From: Actinomadura syzygii
GTDB lineage: Bacteria > Actinomycetota > Actinomycetes > Streptosporangiales > Streptosporangiaceae
Assembly (NCBI RefSeq): GCF_008085905.1
Contig: NZ_VSFF01000011.1
Span: forward strand, 310,001 to 374,000
Direction of reading: 5' to 3'
DNA length: 64,000 bases
The notes below the pieces were generated by a model that saw only the letters and a list, made by a program, of their open reading frames with translations, was not told the DNA's origin and ran no database searches. The position numbers and the translations under genes are program-made. Shown here piece after piece: positions 16,021 to 25,720 of the stretch (positions are counted from its first letter, which is position 1; each line of letters opens with the position of its first letter).

Positions 16021-16581
16021 TCAGTTCGCGCCGTCGGTTCGCGTGGCGATCGGGCCGATCCTGAAGAGCACCTCGGGCTCGTGTCCCCCATCGGGGAAGT
16101 GCTCCGCGCCGAACAGCGGGGCGCGGACGACCTCGCATCCGCGGTCCCGGGCGAACGACTCGAACATCGCGGTGGAGGCGGTGTTGTCCGGCGTGACCGT
16201 CGCCTCCATGAACCGGTGCCCGCGGGGGACGAGCCGGTCGGCGAGGCGGTCGAGCATGCGGCGGGCGAGGCCGCGGCCGCGGTGGTCGCGGTCGACCGCG
16301 ACCTGCCAGACGAAGAACGTGTCGGGCCGCCCCGGGCGGACGTAGCCGGTGATGAATCCGCAGGGGACGCCGCCGTCGCGCGCCACGACGGAAGTGTCCG
16401 CGAAATCGCGGCACCAAAGGGCGTAGCTGTAAGGCGAGTTGACGTCCAGGACGGAAGAGTCCCGGGCGAGCCGCCAAAGCTCCGGGCCGTCGGCGAGGCT
16501 CGGCTCCTGGAGTCGCACGTCCGCGTTCGTCTCGTTCGAATCGTGGCGTCGGGTCGGTCTTTCCAGGGGTTGCGCTGCCAT
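16021..16581 (-). CDS. ectA: L-2,4-diaminobutyrate N-gamma-acetyltransferase EctA
   Basis: A 186-residue GNAT enzyme that acetylates diaminobutyrate with acetyl-CoA. Family hallmarks are N-S-P-Y-S-Y-A-L-W-C-R-D-F near residues 48-60, F-V-W-Q-V-A-V-D near 88 and the CoA motif R-G-R-G-L-A-R-R near 100. The C-terminus E-V-L-F-R-I-G-P is typical. ATG 16581 matches relatives in length; a longer in-frame start exists at 16611 and neither has a strong ribosome site, so a leaderless message is possible. It is the first gene of the ect operon. Confidence 0.94.
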   Translation of the reverse strand: MAAQPLERPTRRHDSNETNADVRLQEPSLADGPELWRLARDSSVLDVNSPYSYALWCRDFADTSVVARDGGVPCGFITGYVRPGRPDTFFVWQVAVDRDHRGRGLARRMLDRLADRLVPRGHRFMEATVTPDNTASTAMFESFARDRGCEVVRAPLFGAEHFPDGGHEPEVLFRIGPIATRTDGAN

Positions 16582-17206
16582 GTCCAGGCAACTTAGCGAA
16601 TCGCGCGACATGATCGCTGCGGAATGTTATGGGCGGGATGTTTAGCCTGGTACGCGCTGGGTAGGGTTAAATGCTTCGCCGAATTCGGTGCAATTCTGCG
16701 ATTTCCCAAGCGGCCCGCCGTACGCCTTTCCCCATGCTACGCAGGAGGTACTGCCGCATGCTCGGAGTACGCCGTCAGGACGTTTCCTGAACGCAACCTT
16801 AATGTCGTGTCAGCGCATGGGGACGGGATTTGTGTATCGGTTGTGTGAGGTAAGTCACTAAGAATTCGTGTCAACTGCGCGGGTGCGGCGGGCGTCACGT
16901 CGCGTCGCGGGAGGTCGTCCGTTCGCGGGCGTGCTGGGGCGGGTGTGGGGCAAGGCGTCGACGTGGGTTCTGGGGGGTGGATCCACTGTCGGTCAAGGGG
17001 CAGGATCGGTAACAAAAGAGCAAGGTCCGCCTTACCGAAAGGTAAGAACCACCCCGTTTCGGCTGACAACCCGGCCGGCCGGGGCGCGGCGCCGAGCCGC
17101 ACCCCGACCCGATTCCGGTGCAACCGTTGCCCGCATTACGACGCAGCCGATTCAAGGCCGCCCAGGCGCCGTCCCGACGCCGCGCTCAGCGCGGTCGGAT
17201 TACGGG
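16582..17206. other. Non-coding region upstream of ectA
   Basis: About 0.6 kb separates the ectA start from the stop of the next minus-strand gene. No open frame here looks like a real protein. The part from 16600 to 16870 is clearly poorer in GC than neighbouring genes, as expected for promoters of the osmotically controlled ect operon. A perfect six-base hairpin with a GAAA loop (CTTACC-GAAA-GGTAAG) is at 17031-17046. On the plus strand AGGAGG at 16742 precedes a possible 10-codon leader starting ATG 16759. I do not recognise a known riboswitch. Confidence 0.5.
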
Positions 17207-18175
17207 TCAGGGCTTTCCGGCGAACCGGTCGGTCGCCTCGATCAGCCGGTGCAGGATGCCCGGCTCGCTGTAGGCGTGGCCCGCGTCGTCGACGATGTGG
17301 AAGTCGGCCTCCGGCCACGCGCGGTGCAGGTCCCAGGCCGTCGCCACCGGGGTGCACACGTCGTAGCGCCCCTGGACGATCACCGCCGGGATGTGCCGGA
17401 TGCGGTCCACGTCCCGGATCAGCTGCTCGTCCTCCAGGAACCCCGCGTTGACGAAGTAGTGGTTCTCGATGCGGGCGAACGCCACCGCGTAGTCGGGCTC
17501 GCCGAAGTCGTCGGCGAGCTCCTGGTCGGGCCGCAGCGTGATCGTCGACCCCTCCCACGTCGCCCACGCCTTGGCCGCGGCGACCCGCACGTCCCGGTCG
17601 GGCGACTCCAGCCGCTCGTGGAACGCGGAGATGAGGTCCTCACGCTCGTCCTCCGGGATCGGCTCGATGTACTTCTCCCAGAGGTCAGGGAACAGTAGCG
17701 ACGCGCCCTCCTGGTAGAACCAGTACAGCTCGAACGGGCGCAGCGTGAAGATGCCCCGCAGCACCAGCTCGGTCACCCGCTCCGGATGGGTCTGCGCGTA
17801 GGCCAGCGACAGCGCGCTGCCCCAGCTCCCGCCGAACACCAGCCACCGCTCGATGCCGAGGTGCTCGCGCAGCCGCTCGAGGTCGCCGACCAGGTTCCAG
17901 GTGGTGTTCGCCTCAAGCGACACTTCCGGATCCTTCGCGTGCGGCAGGCTCCGCCCGCAGTTGCGCTGGTCGAACAGGACGATCCGGTACGCCTCGGGGT
18001 CGAACTGCCGCCGGTGGGCCGGGGCGCACCCGGCGCCCGGGCCGCCGTGCAGCATCACCGCGGGCTTCCCGTCGGGGTTCCCGCAGACCTCCCAGTAGAT
18101 CCGGTCGCCGTCGCCGACGTCGAGCAGCCCGGAGTCGTACGGCTCGATCGGCGGATACAGGGTGCGAAGCTCCAT
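17207..18175 (-). CDS. pip: Proline iminopeptidase
   Basis: A 322-residue alpha/beta-hydrolase of peptidase family S33 that removes N-terminal proline from peptides in the cytoplasm. The oxyanion motif H-G-G-P-G-A-G-C is at residues 43-50, the nucleophile elbow G-G-S-W-G-S has Ser117, and D-V-C-T-P and D-D-A-G-H-A-Y near the C-terminus hold the acid and histidine. ATG 18175 matches the family start (MELRTLYPPIEPY); a longer open frame upstream is not supported. There is no clear ribosome site. Proline is also an osmolyte, but a link to the ect locus is speculation. Confidence 0.92.
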   Translation of the reverse strand: MELRTLYPPIEPYDSGLLDVGDGDRIYWEVCGNPDGKPAVMLHGGPGAGCAPAHRRQFDPEAYRIVLFDQRNCGRSLPHAKDPEVSLEANTTWNLVGDLERLREHLGIERWLVFGGSWGSALSLAYAQTHPERVTELVLRGIFTLRPFELYWFYQEGASLLFPDLWEKYIEPIPEDEREDLISAFHERLESPDRDVRVAAAKAWATWEGSTITLRPDQELADDFGEPDYAVAFARIENHYFVNAGFLEDEQLIRDVDRIRHIPAVIVQGRYDVCTPVATAWDLHRAWPEADFHIVDDAGHAYSEPGILHRLIEATDRFAGKP

Positions 18176-18349
18176 GGGGCGCGATTGTCGCACCCGTCCG
18201 GGGCGCGCGCGGGATGTGACCCGCGGCACCGTCCCGACCGCCGTCGGTGTCCTGAACAGGCGGTCTGCGTGCGGCGATACCGCGCCGGGGAAGAGAAGGC
18301 AAACCCCAAACTGGGCAAACGCTCCGCTGGTCGGGGCTAGAGTGCCTTC

Positions 18350-18562
18350 GTGAGCGAAGCGACGAGGCCCCGGGCCGGTGGCGGAGCGAACGGGACGAGC
18401 ACACCGACCCCCGCGGAGGCGGCCGGGCGCCGCCGGGCGAGGAGACACGTGAGCGAGATGACGAGCCGTCGGGCGATGCGTCGGGCGAGGGACGGGGCGA
18501 CCGCGACGAGCGGAGCCGTGCCGCCCGCGTGGCGCCGGGCCGTGAGGCGGGCAGAGCAGTGA
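18350..18562 (+). CDS. Possible short ORF ahead of the coiled-coil gene
   Basis: A 70-codon frame rich in Ala and Arg. It starts with GTG 18350 and ends in a GTGA overlap with the next gene. The DNA contains three copies of GTGAGCGA (18350, about 18449 and 18559), which may reflect duplication of the downstream start region. I recognise no domain. It could be a translated leader or simply untranslated sequence. Confidence 0.25.
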   Translation: MSEATRPRAGGGANGTSTPTPAEAAGRRRARRHVSEMTSRRAMRRARDGATATSGAVPPAWRRAVRRAEQ

Positions 18563-20286
18563 GCGAGCTGAACGGATCGGGCGCCCGCGGCGTCCCCGAC
18601 GGCGCGGCGCCCTGGCCCGCCATGGGGCGCGACCCGGGCCGCGCGCCCGAGTCCCCGGTGCCCGCGGCGCAGCTGCCGATCCAGATGGCCAAGCCGGGAC
18701 AGCACGGCCAGCCGGGCCAACCCGGCCAGCCGGCCCAGTCCACCCGGCCGGAGCTGGAGCAGGGCGAGGCCCAGCCGTGGGACATCGTCGAGCGCCTCCG
18801 CCAGATGGCCGACCTCATCGGCGACGCCCTCGCCGCCGGCGAGCGCAAGGTCAACGAGGCTCAGAGCGAGGTCGCGACGCAGGTCGCGGCCGTCCAGCAG
18901 GAGAAGGAGTCGGCGCAGCGCGACGCCGCCGCCGCCTGGGGCGAGGTGCAGCGCGCCCGCGGCCAGGCCGAGCAGGCCGAGCGCCGGGTCGTCGAGGCCG
19001 AGCGCCGCGTCGGCGAGGCGCAGAACGAGGCCGCCTCGCAGGTCGCGGCCGTCCAGCAGGAGAAGGAGTCGGCGCAGCGCGACGCCGCCGCCGCGTGGGC
19101 CGAGGTGCAGCGCGCCCGCGGCCAGGCCGAGCAGGCCGAGCGCCGCGCGGTCGAGGCCGAGCGGCAGTTCGCCGACGCCGACCGCCGCGCCGCCGAGGTC
19201 CAGAAGGAGGCGGTCGCCCAGATCGCCGCCCTGCAGACCGAGAAGGAGAACGCGCAGCGCGACGCCGCCGCCGCGTGGAACCAGGCCCAGCAGGGCCGCG
19301 TCCAGGCCGACCAGGCGCGGGCCCAGGCCGATCAGGCGCGCGCGCAGGTCGAGCAGATCCAGGCCCAGGTCGAGGCGGCGGAGCGGCGCGTCGCCGAGGC
19401 GGAGGCGACGGTCCGGCAGGCGATCCAGCAGCGGGACGCGATGAGCGAGGCTCGCGACGACGCCCTGCGCGCCGTCGAGGACGCCGTGGGCGGCCGCCGG
19501 TCCGCCGAGGCCGAGCGCGACCGCGTCGCCGAGCAGGCCGCGGAGCTGTCCCGGGGGCTGGAGGCCGCGCACGCCGAGCTGTCCGCGCTGCGCGCCAAGG
19601 TCACCGACGCCGAGATGACGGCGCAGAACCTCCAGCACGCCGTGGTCGCGGCGGGCAAGGAGGCCGACGAGTCCCGCCGCCGCGCCGAGGTCTCCGAGCG
19701 CCGCGCGCAGGAGAACGAGCGCCGCGCCCAGGACGCCGACCGCCGCGCGCAGGACGCCGACCGGCGCGCCCAGGACGCGGAGCGCCGCGCCCAGGACGCC
19801 GCCAAGCGGACCGAGACCGCCGAAGCGGAGCGCGACCAGTCCCTCGGCACCGCCTCGCAGGCGCTGGAGGCGGCGAAGAAGGCCGAGCGCGAGCGCGACG
19901 GCAACGCCAAGGCGCGGGAGGCCGCCGAGCGGTCGCGGGAGGCCGCCGTCCAGGCCCAGGCGCGCGCCGAGTCGGAGCTGACCCTGGCCCGCGGCCGCGC
20001 AGACCAGGCGGGCCGCGAACGCGACAAGACCGTCGCCGCGATGCGGCAGATGGCCGCCGAGCGCGACGCCGTCGCCGAGAAGCTCGCCGAGCGCGACCAG
20101 TGGGTCGACCAGCTGGCGCAGGCCGTCACCGAGCAGCGCGCGCAGATAGCCGAGCTGTCCCAGGAGCGCGACGCCGCCCGCAACGCGGCCGACCAGGCCC
20201 GGTCGCTGATCGACGAGCTGACGCGCCAACTCCGCACGATCATGCCCGCGGGGTCCAACGCGCTGCCCTCCTCCTTCGGGCCCTGA
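18559..20286 (+). CDS. Large Ala/Glu/Arg-rich coiled-coil protein
   Basis: A 575-residue protein. Residues 1-75 are disordered and rich in Pro, Gly and Gln (Q-P-G-Q-P-G-Q-P). W-D-I-V-E-R-L-R-Q-M-A near 74 starts a long, nearly unbroken coiled coil. Three repeats of 53-60 residues built on Q-Q-E-K-E-S-A-Q-R-D-A-A-A-A-W begin near residues 112, 165 and 225. Near residues 390-420 a heptad R-R-A-Q-D-A-D is repeated several times. There is no transmembrane segment. It lies just before pyrG. A cytoskeletal or scaffold role is possible, but I cannot assign a function. Confidence 0.75.
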   Translation: MSELNGSGARGVPDGAAPWPAMGRDPGRAPESPVPAAQLPIQMAKPGQHGQPGQPGQPAQSTRPELEQGEAQPWDIVERLRQMADLIGDALAAGERKVNEAQSEVATQVAAVQQEKESAQRDAAAAWGEVQRARGQAEQAERRVVEAERRVGEAQNEAASQVAAVQQEKESAQRDAAAAWAEVQRARGQAEQAERRAVEAERQFADADRRAAEVQKEAVAQIAALQTEKENAQRDAAAAWNQAQQGRVQADQARAQADQARAQVEQIQAQVEAAERRVAEAEATVRQAIQQRDAMSEARDDALRAVEDAVGGRRSAEAERDRVAEQAAELSRGLEAAHAELSALRAKVTDAEMTAQNLQHAVVAAGKEADESRRRAEVSERRAQENERRAQDADRRAQDADRRAQDAERRAQDAAKRTETAEAERDQSLGTASQALEAAKKAERERDGNAKAREAAERSREAAVQAQARAESELTLARGRADQAGRERDKTVAAMRQMAAERDAVAEKLAERDQWVDQLAQAVTEQRAQIAELSQERDAARNAADQARSLIDELTRQLRTIMPAGSNALPSSFGP

Positions 20287-20290
20287 TCCG

Positions 20291-20306
20291 GGGCCCCGAG
20301 GGGCCC
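20291..20306 (+). terminator. GC hairpin after the coiled-coil gene
   Basis: GGGCCC (20291-20296) and GGGCCC (20301-20306) pair around CGAG, five bases past the stop codon. It has no T-run. It probably separates the coiled-coil gene from pyrG, which has its own TTATCCT-like -10 element near 20388. Confidence 0.45.
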
Positions 20307-20450
20307 TTCACCGCCGGGCGGCGCGCGTCTCCGGCGGTAGGGGCCCTGGTGGGGGACGCTCGGTAAACGAACCGGTGGTCACGGCTGTTATCCTGGTGGC
20401 CCGTGGACAGTGAGACTCGTCCGCCTCGCAACGACCACGGGAGTGCCTTC

Positions 20451-22141
<1,691 letters not shown>

Positions 22142-22145
<4 letters not shown>

Positions 22146-22771
22146 CGCCGGACGACGTCCGCGACAGTCCGGAGCGGTGGCCGGTCGCGGAGCGCACCAC
22201 CGTGTACGAGGGGCGGGTGTTCGACGTCCGCACCGACCGGGTCGAGATGCCGCGCGGCGACGGCACCGAGCTCGTCGCCCGCGACGTGATCCAGCACATC
22301 GGCTCGGTCGGCGTCCTCGCCCTCGACGACCGCGACCGCGTCCTGCTGCTGCGGCAGTACCGGCACCCGGTGTCGCGGCTGCTGTGGGAGCCGCCCGCCG
22401 GGCTGCGGGACGTGACCGGCGAGCCGCTCCACAAGCTCGCCGAGCGGGAGCTGCTGGAGGAGGCCGGGTACCGCGCCGATCGCTGGGACACCCTCGTCGA
22501 CGTGTACCCCTCGCCGGGGATGGCGGACGAGCGCGTCCGGATCTTCCTCGCCCGCGGCCTCGCCGAGGTGCCCGCCGACGAGATCGACTTCGAGCGCGTC
22601 CACGAGGAGGCCGACATGCCGATCGTGTGGGTGCCGCTGGACGACGCGGTCCGCAAGGTCCTGGCGGGCGAGGTGCACAACATGATCGCCTGCGTGGGCG
22701 TCCTCGCCGTGCGGGCGGCCCGCGACTCCGGCTTCGCCGACCTGCGCCCGGTGGACGCCCCCGAGGACTGA
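22142..22771 (+). CDS. NUDIX hydrolase (ADP-ribose pyrophosphatase-like)
   Basis: A 209-residue NUDIX enzyme. The box is intact: G-E-P-L-H-K-L-A-E-R-E-L-L-E-E-A-G-Y near residues 93-110 supplies the metal-binding glutamates. The upstream R-Q-Y-R-H-P-V and E-P-P-A-G-L segments match ADP-ribose pyrophosphatases, which give AMP and ribose 5-phosphate. The start overlaps the pyrG stop by four bases, so it is co-translated. Mycobacterium has a NUDIX gene in the same place after pyrG. Confidence 0.9.
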
Positions 22772-23006
22772 CCGCCCCGGCGCCCGGCCCGCGCGGACGC
22801 CCCGACGATCGGCCGCGCCGACGCGCCGGGGCGTCGCGGGTGATGTCCCCCTCCCCGGCGGGAGGGGGCATGATGGGCGGGTCCGCATCGGCCGGGGCCG
22901 CCGCCCGGCCGGAGGCCCGACCGCCGCCGGAAGAGGTGCCGCACTGTCCCCGACCCCCCGGACCGCCGCGCCGCCGGGCGCCGCCGCCGGCTCCGCGCTC
23001 GCCTCC

Positions 23007-23921
23007 GTGGTCCGCGCCTACCTGGGGCACCTCGCCGTCGAACGGGGCCTCGCCGCCAACACGCTCAGCTCCTACCACCGCGACCTGCGCCGCTACGTCG
23101 AGGTCCAGGACGGCCGGGGCCGCGCGGCGGTCGCCGACATCACCGAGGACGACGTCCGCGCGTTCCTCGTCGGCCTGCGGGAGGGCGACGACGACCATCC
23201 GCCGCTGTCGGCCGGGTCGGCGGCGCGGGCGCTGGTCGCCGTCCGCGGGCTGCACCGGTTCGCGCTCCGCGAGGGCCACGCGCCCGCCGACCCCGCGCAC
23301 GACGTCAAGCCGCCGACGCCGCCGCGCCGCCTGCCGAAGGCGATCTCCCTGGACGAGGTCGAGCGCCTCCTCGCAGCCGCGGCGCCGTCCGGCGACGGTC
23401 CCGGCGCCGCCCGCGGCCTGCGCGACCGCGCGCTCCTCGAACTGCTGTACGGGTCGGGCGCGCGGATCTCCGAGGCCGTCGGCCTGGACGTCGACGACCT
23501 CGACCTGCGCGACGGGTTCGCCCGCGTCGCGGGGAAGGGCGGCAAGGCCAGGGTCGTGCCGATCGGCGACTACGCCCGCGAGGCCGTGGACGCCTACCTG
23601 GTGCGGGCCCGTCCCGAACTCGCCGCGGCCGGGCGCGGCGGCCCCGCCCTGTTCCTGAACGCGCGCGGCGGGCGGCTGTCGCGGCAGGGCGCGTGGATGG
23701 TGCTGCGCGCCGCCGCCGACCGCGCGCGGCTCTCCGAGGTGTCCCCGCACACACTGCGGCACTCGTTCGCGACGCACCTGCTCGACGGCGGCGCCGACGT
23801 CCGCGTCGTGCAGGAGCTCCTCGGGCACGCCTCGGTGACCACGACGCAGGTGTACACGCTGGTCACAGTGCAGTTGCTGCGCGAGGTGTACGCGACGTCC
23901 CATCCCCGCGCGCGGAGCTGA
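23007..23921 (+). CDS. xerD: Tyrosine recombinase XerD
   Basis: A 304-residue site-specific recombinase for chromosome dimer resolution at dif, acting with a XerC encoded elsewhere. Catalytic residues are all visible: Arg153 in G-A-R-I-S-E, Lys177, His248-x-x-Arg251 in P-H-T-L-R-H-S-F, His274 in L-L-G-H-A-S and nucleophile Tyr283. The N-terminal core-binding SAM-like domain spans 1-95. GTG 23007 gives a slightly short N-terminus; a CTG at 22944 in frame behind GAAGAGG could be the real start. Synteny with pyrG and scpAB argues for the housekeeping Xer, not a phage integrase. Confidence 0.92.
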   Translation: MVRAYLGHLAVERGLAANTLSSYHRDLRRYVEVQDGRGRAAVADITEDDVRAFLVGLREGDDDHPPLSAGSAARALVAVRGLHRFALREGHAPADPAHDVKPPTPPRRLPKAISLDEVERLLAAAAPSGDGPGAARGLRDRALLELLYGSGARISEAVGLDVDDLDLRDGFARVAGKGGKARVVPIGDYAREAVDAYLVRARPELAAAGRGGPALFLNARGGRLSRQGAWMVLRAAADRARLSEVSPHTLRHSFATHLLDGGADVRVVQELLGHASVTTTQVYTLVTVQLLREVYATSHPRARS

Positions 23922-24077
23922 CCGGCTCGCGGCCCCGGGGTTGACCGAACCTGACAGGACCCGCCCGCCTGGGCTGACAAATCGCTACGATCGGCGCGCG
24001 TCGGCTTGAGCCATGGAAGGGACGGCCCTAGAGTCCCCGTTCTGGATGGCATTTCCGGGCCGCCGGGGAGGGATCTG

Positions 24078-24989
24078 GTGACCAGCACTAACGGTGGAGG
24101 AGGGGTCCTTTCCTCCGCCACCATAGAGACCGACCCGAGCCGCGCCCTCGGGCCCACTCAGCGTCCCGTTCCGGATTTCCCGGAGCCGGAGGCGCTGGCC
24201 GAGCACGGGCCCGCACGGATCGTGGCCGTCTGCAACCAGAAGGGCGGCGTCGGCAAGACCACCACGACGATCAACCTGGGCGCCGCGCTCGCCGAGTGCG
24301 GCCGCCGCGTCCTGCTCGTCGACTTCGACCCGCAGGGCGCCCTGTCGGTGGGCCTCGGCAAGGGCGACCCGCGCCAGCTCGACCTGACGATCCACAACCT
24401 GCTGCTCGAACGCGACACCGAGTGGGAGGACATCGTCATCGAGACCGGTGTCGACGGGATGGACCTGCTGCCGAGCAACATCGACCTGTCCGGCGCCGAG
24501 GTCCAGCTCGTCCACGAGGTCGGACGCGAGTACATCCTGCAGAGCGCGCTGAAGTCGGCCGTCGCGCACTACGACTACATCCTGATCGACTGCCAGCCGT
24601 CGCTCGGCCTGCTCACGATCAACGCGCTGGCCGCCGCCGAGGGCGTGCTGATCCCGCTGGAGTGCGAGTACTTCGCGATGCGCGGCGTCGCGCTGCTGAT
24701 GGAGACCATCGAGAAGGTGCAGGGCCGGATCAACCCGGACCTCGTCATCGACGGCGTCCTCGGCACCATGTACGACTCGCGCACGCTGCACACCCGCGAG
24801 GTCCTCGGACGCATCGTCGAGGCGTTCGGCGAGAAGGTGTTCCACACCGTCATCAACCGCACGGTGCGGTTCCCGGACGCGACCGTCGCCGGCGAGCCGA
24901 TCACGTTCTTCGACCCCAACTCGATGGGCGCGAACGCCTACCGCAGCCTCGCGCGGGAGGTGCTCGTCAGGTGGGCCGAAGTGGAGTAA
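24078..24989 (+). CDS. ParA-family ATPase of the scpAB operon
   Basis: A 303-residue deviant-Walker ATPase. Walker A K-G-G-V-G-K-T-T is at residues 55-62 and includes the signature first lysine. D-F-D-P-Q-G and L-I-D-C-Q-P-S-L give the other nucleotide motifs. The first 40 residues are disordered. GTG 24078 has GGGAGGGA at ideal distance. No parB or parS is nearby; it is instead linked to scpA and scpB, as in Mycobacterium. It probably helps chromosome segregation or condensin loading rather than being the main ParA. Confidence 0.9.
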   Translation: MTSTNGGGGVLSSATIETDPSRALGPTQRPVPDFPEPEALAEHGPARIVAVCNQKGGVGKTTTTINLGAALAECGRRVLLVDFDPQGALSVGLGKGDPRQLDLTIHNLLLERDTEWEDIVIETGVDGMDLLPSNIDLSGAEVQLVHEVGREYILQSALKSAVAHYDYILIDCQPSLGLLTINALAAAEGVLIPLECEYFAMRGVALLMETIEKVQGRINPDLVIDGVLGTMYDSRTLHTREVLGRIVEAFGEKVFHTVINRTVRFPDATVAGEPITFFDPNSMGANAYRSLAREVLVRWAEVE

Positions 24990-24996
24990 GGGCGCG

Positions 24997-25650
24997 GTGA
25001 GCCGTCCCCCCGGGACCCCGTACGGGCCTCCGCCGCCGCCCTTCCCGCCACCGACCGCCGCACTGCCTCCGCCGCGCGGCGGAGGCGCCGGGCCGCTCGT
25101 GTTCGTGCTGATCGCGGCGGTCGTCGCCGTGCTCGTCGCGATCGGCGGGCTGGCGGCCTGGCTGCTGCGGGACGACGGCCGCGGCGGCGCCTCCGCCGCG
25201 TCGTTAGGCCCCGTCGACCTGCGCGAGCCGCTGACGTTCCGGCTCATCGCGGCGGAGAGCCGCCCGCCCTGCCAAGGCGGCGCGCTGCCCGCGCCCGACG
25301 GGTCCGCCTGCTTCACCCTCGGCGCAGACGCGCTGACCGTCCACCGCCTGGACGAGGTCCGGGCCGTCCCGCCGGACCCGGCGACCGGCCGCCTGGCCTG
25401 GAGCCTCGGGATGACGCTGACGCCCCGCGACGCCTCCGGCTTCGCCGCGCTCACCGGCAAGGCCGCGCAGGCGAGCACCGCGCGACTGCCCTCCGGGCGG
25501 ATGGCGATGCTCGTCGGCGGGTCGCTCGTGTCCGAGCCCGCGCAGGTGCTCCAGCCGATCACCGGCGGCGATGTGGAGATCAACGGGCCGTCGGAGCGGT
25601 TCACCCGCGCGTACGTGGAGGGCGTCGTCCACCGCATGACGGGCCGCTGA
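24997..25650 (+). CDS. Membrane protein with SecD P1-head-like domain
   Basis: A 217-residue protein. Residues 1-30 are proline-rich (P-Y-G-P-P-P-P-P), followed by one transmembrane helix at about 35-58. The external part resembles the P1 head subdomain of SecD: F-R-L-I-A-A-E-S near 85, A-L-T-V-H-R-L-D-E-V near 110, and M-L-V-G-G-S-L-V-S-E-P near 170 followed by I-T-G-G-D-V-E-I. There is no channel part, so it is an orphan head domain. The GTG is seven bases after the ParA-like gene, within the scp operon. A role in export or envelope sensing is a guess. Confidence 0.7.
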   Translation: MSRPPGTPYGPPPPPFPPPTAALPPPRGGGAGPLVFVLIAAVVAVLVAIGGLAAWLLRDDGRGGASAASLGPVDLREPLTFRLIAAESRPPCQGGALPAPDGSACFTLGADALTVHRLDEVRAVPPDPATGRLAWSLGMTLTPRDASGFAALTGKAAQASTARLPSGRMAMLVGGSLVSEPAQVLQPITGGDVEINGPSERFTRAYVEGVVHRMTGR

Positions 25651-25720
25651 CCCCCGGCCGGTGACCGGTGGTGATCGGGCCTGGCGCGAGCACGCCGCGC
25701 CGCGTGGGACGATGTGGCCG

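Noticed and set aside
13224..16581. ect genes as part of a larger secondary-metabolite cluster
   Set aside because: All neighbours are transport or housekeeping genes; no polyketide, peptide-synthetase or RiPP genes are present.
16582..17206. A c-di-AMP (ydaO-type) or other riboswitch
   Set aside because: I could not find the conserved core bases of any riboswitch class I know; only a small hairpin is visible.
18337..20229. A 630-codon minus-strand frame rich in Leu and Gly opposite the coiled-coil gene
   Set aside because: It is the mirror of the repetitive GC-rich plus-strand gene, with low-complexity product and no ribosome site.
23007..24989. Tyrosine recombinase next to ParA as a sign of an integrated plasmid or phage
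   Set aside because: The order pyrG-NUDIX-xerD-parA-scpAB-rluB-cmk-der is a conserved chromosomal block in actinobacteria, with no attachment sites or phage genes.
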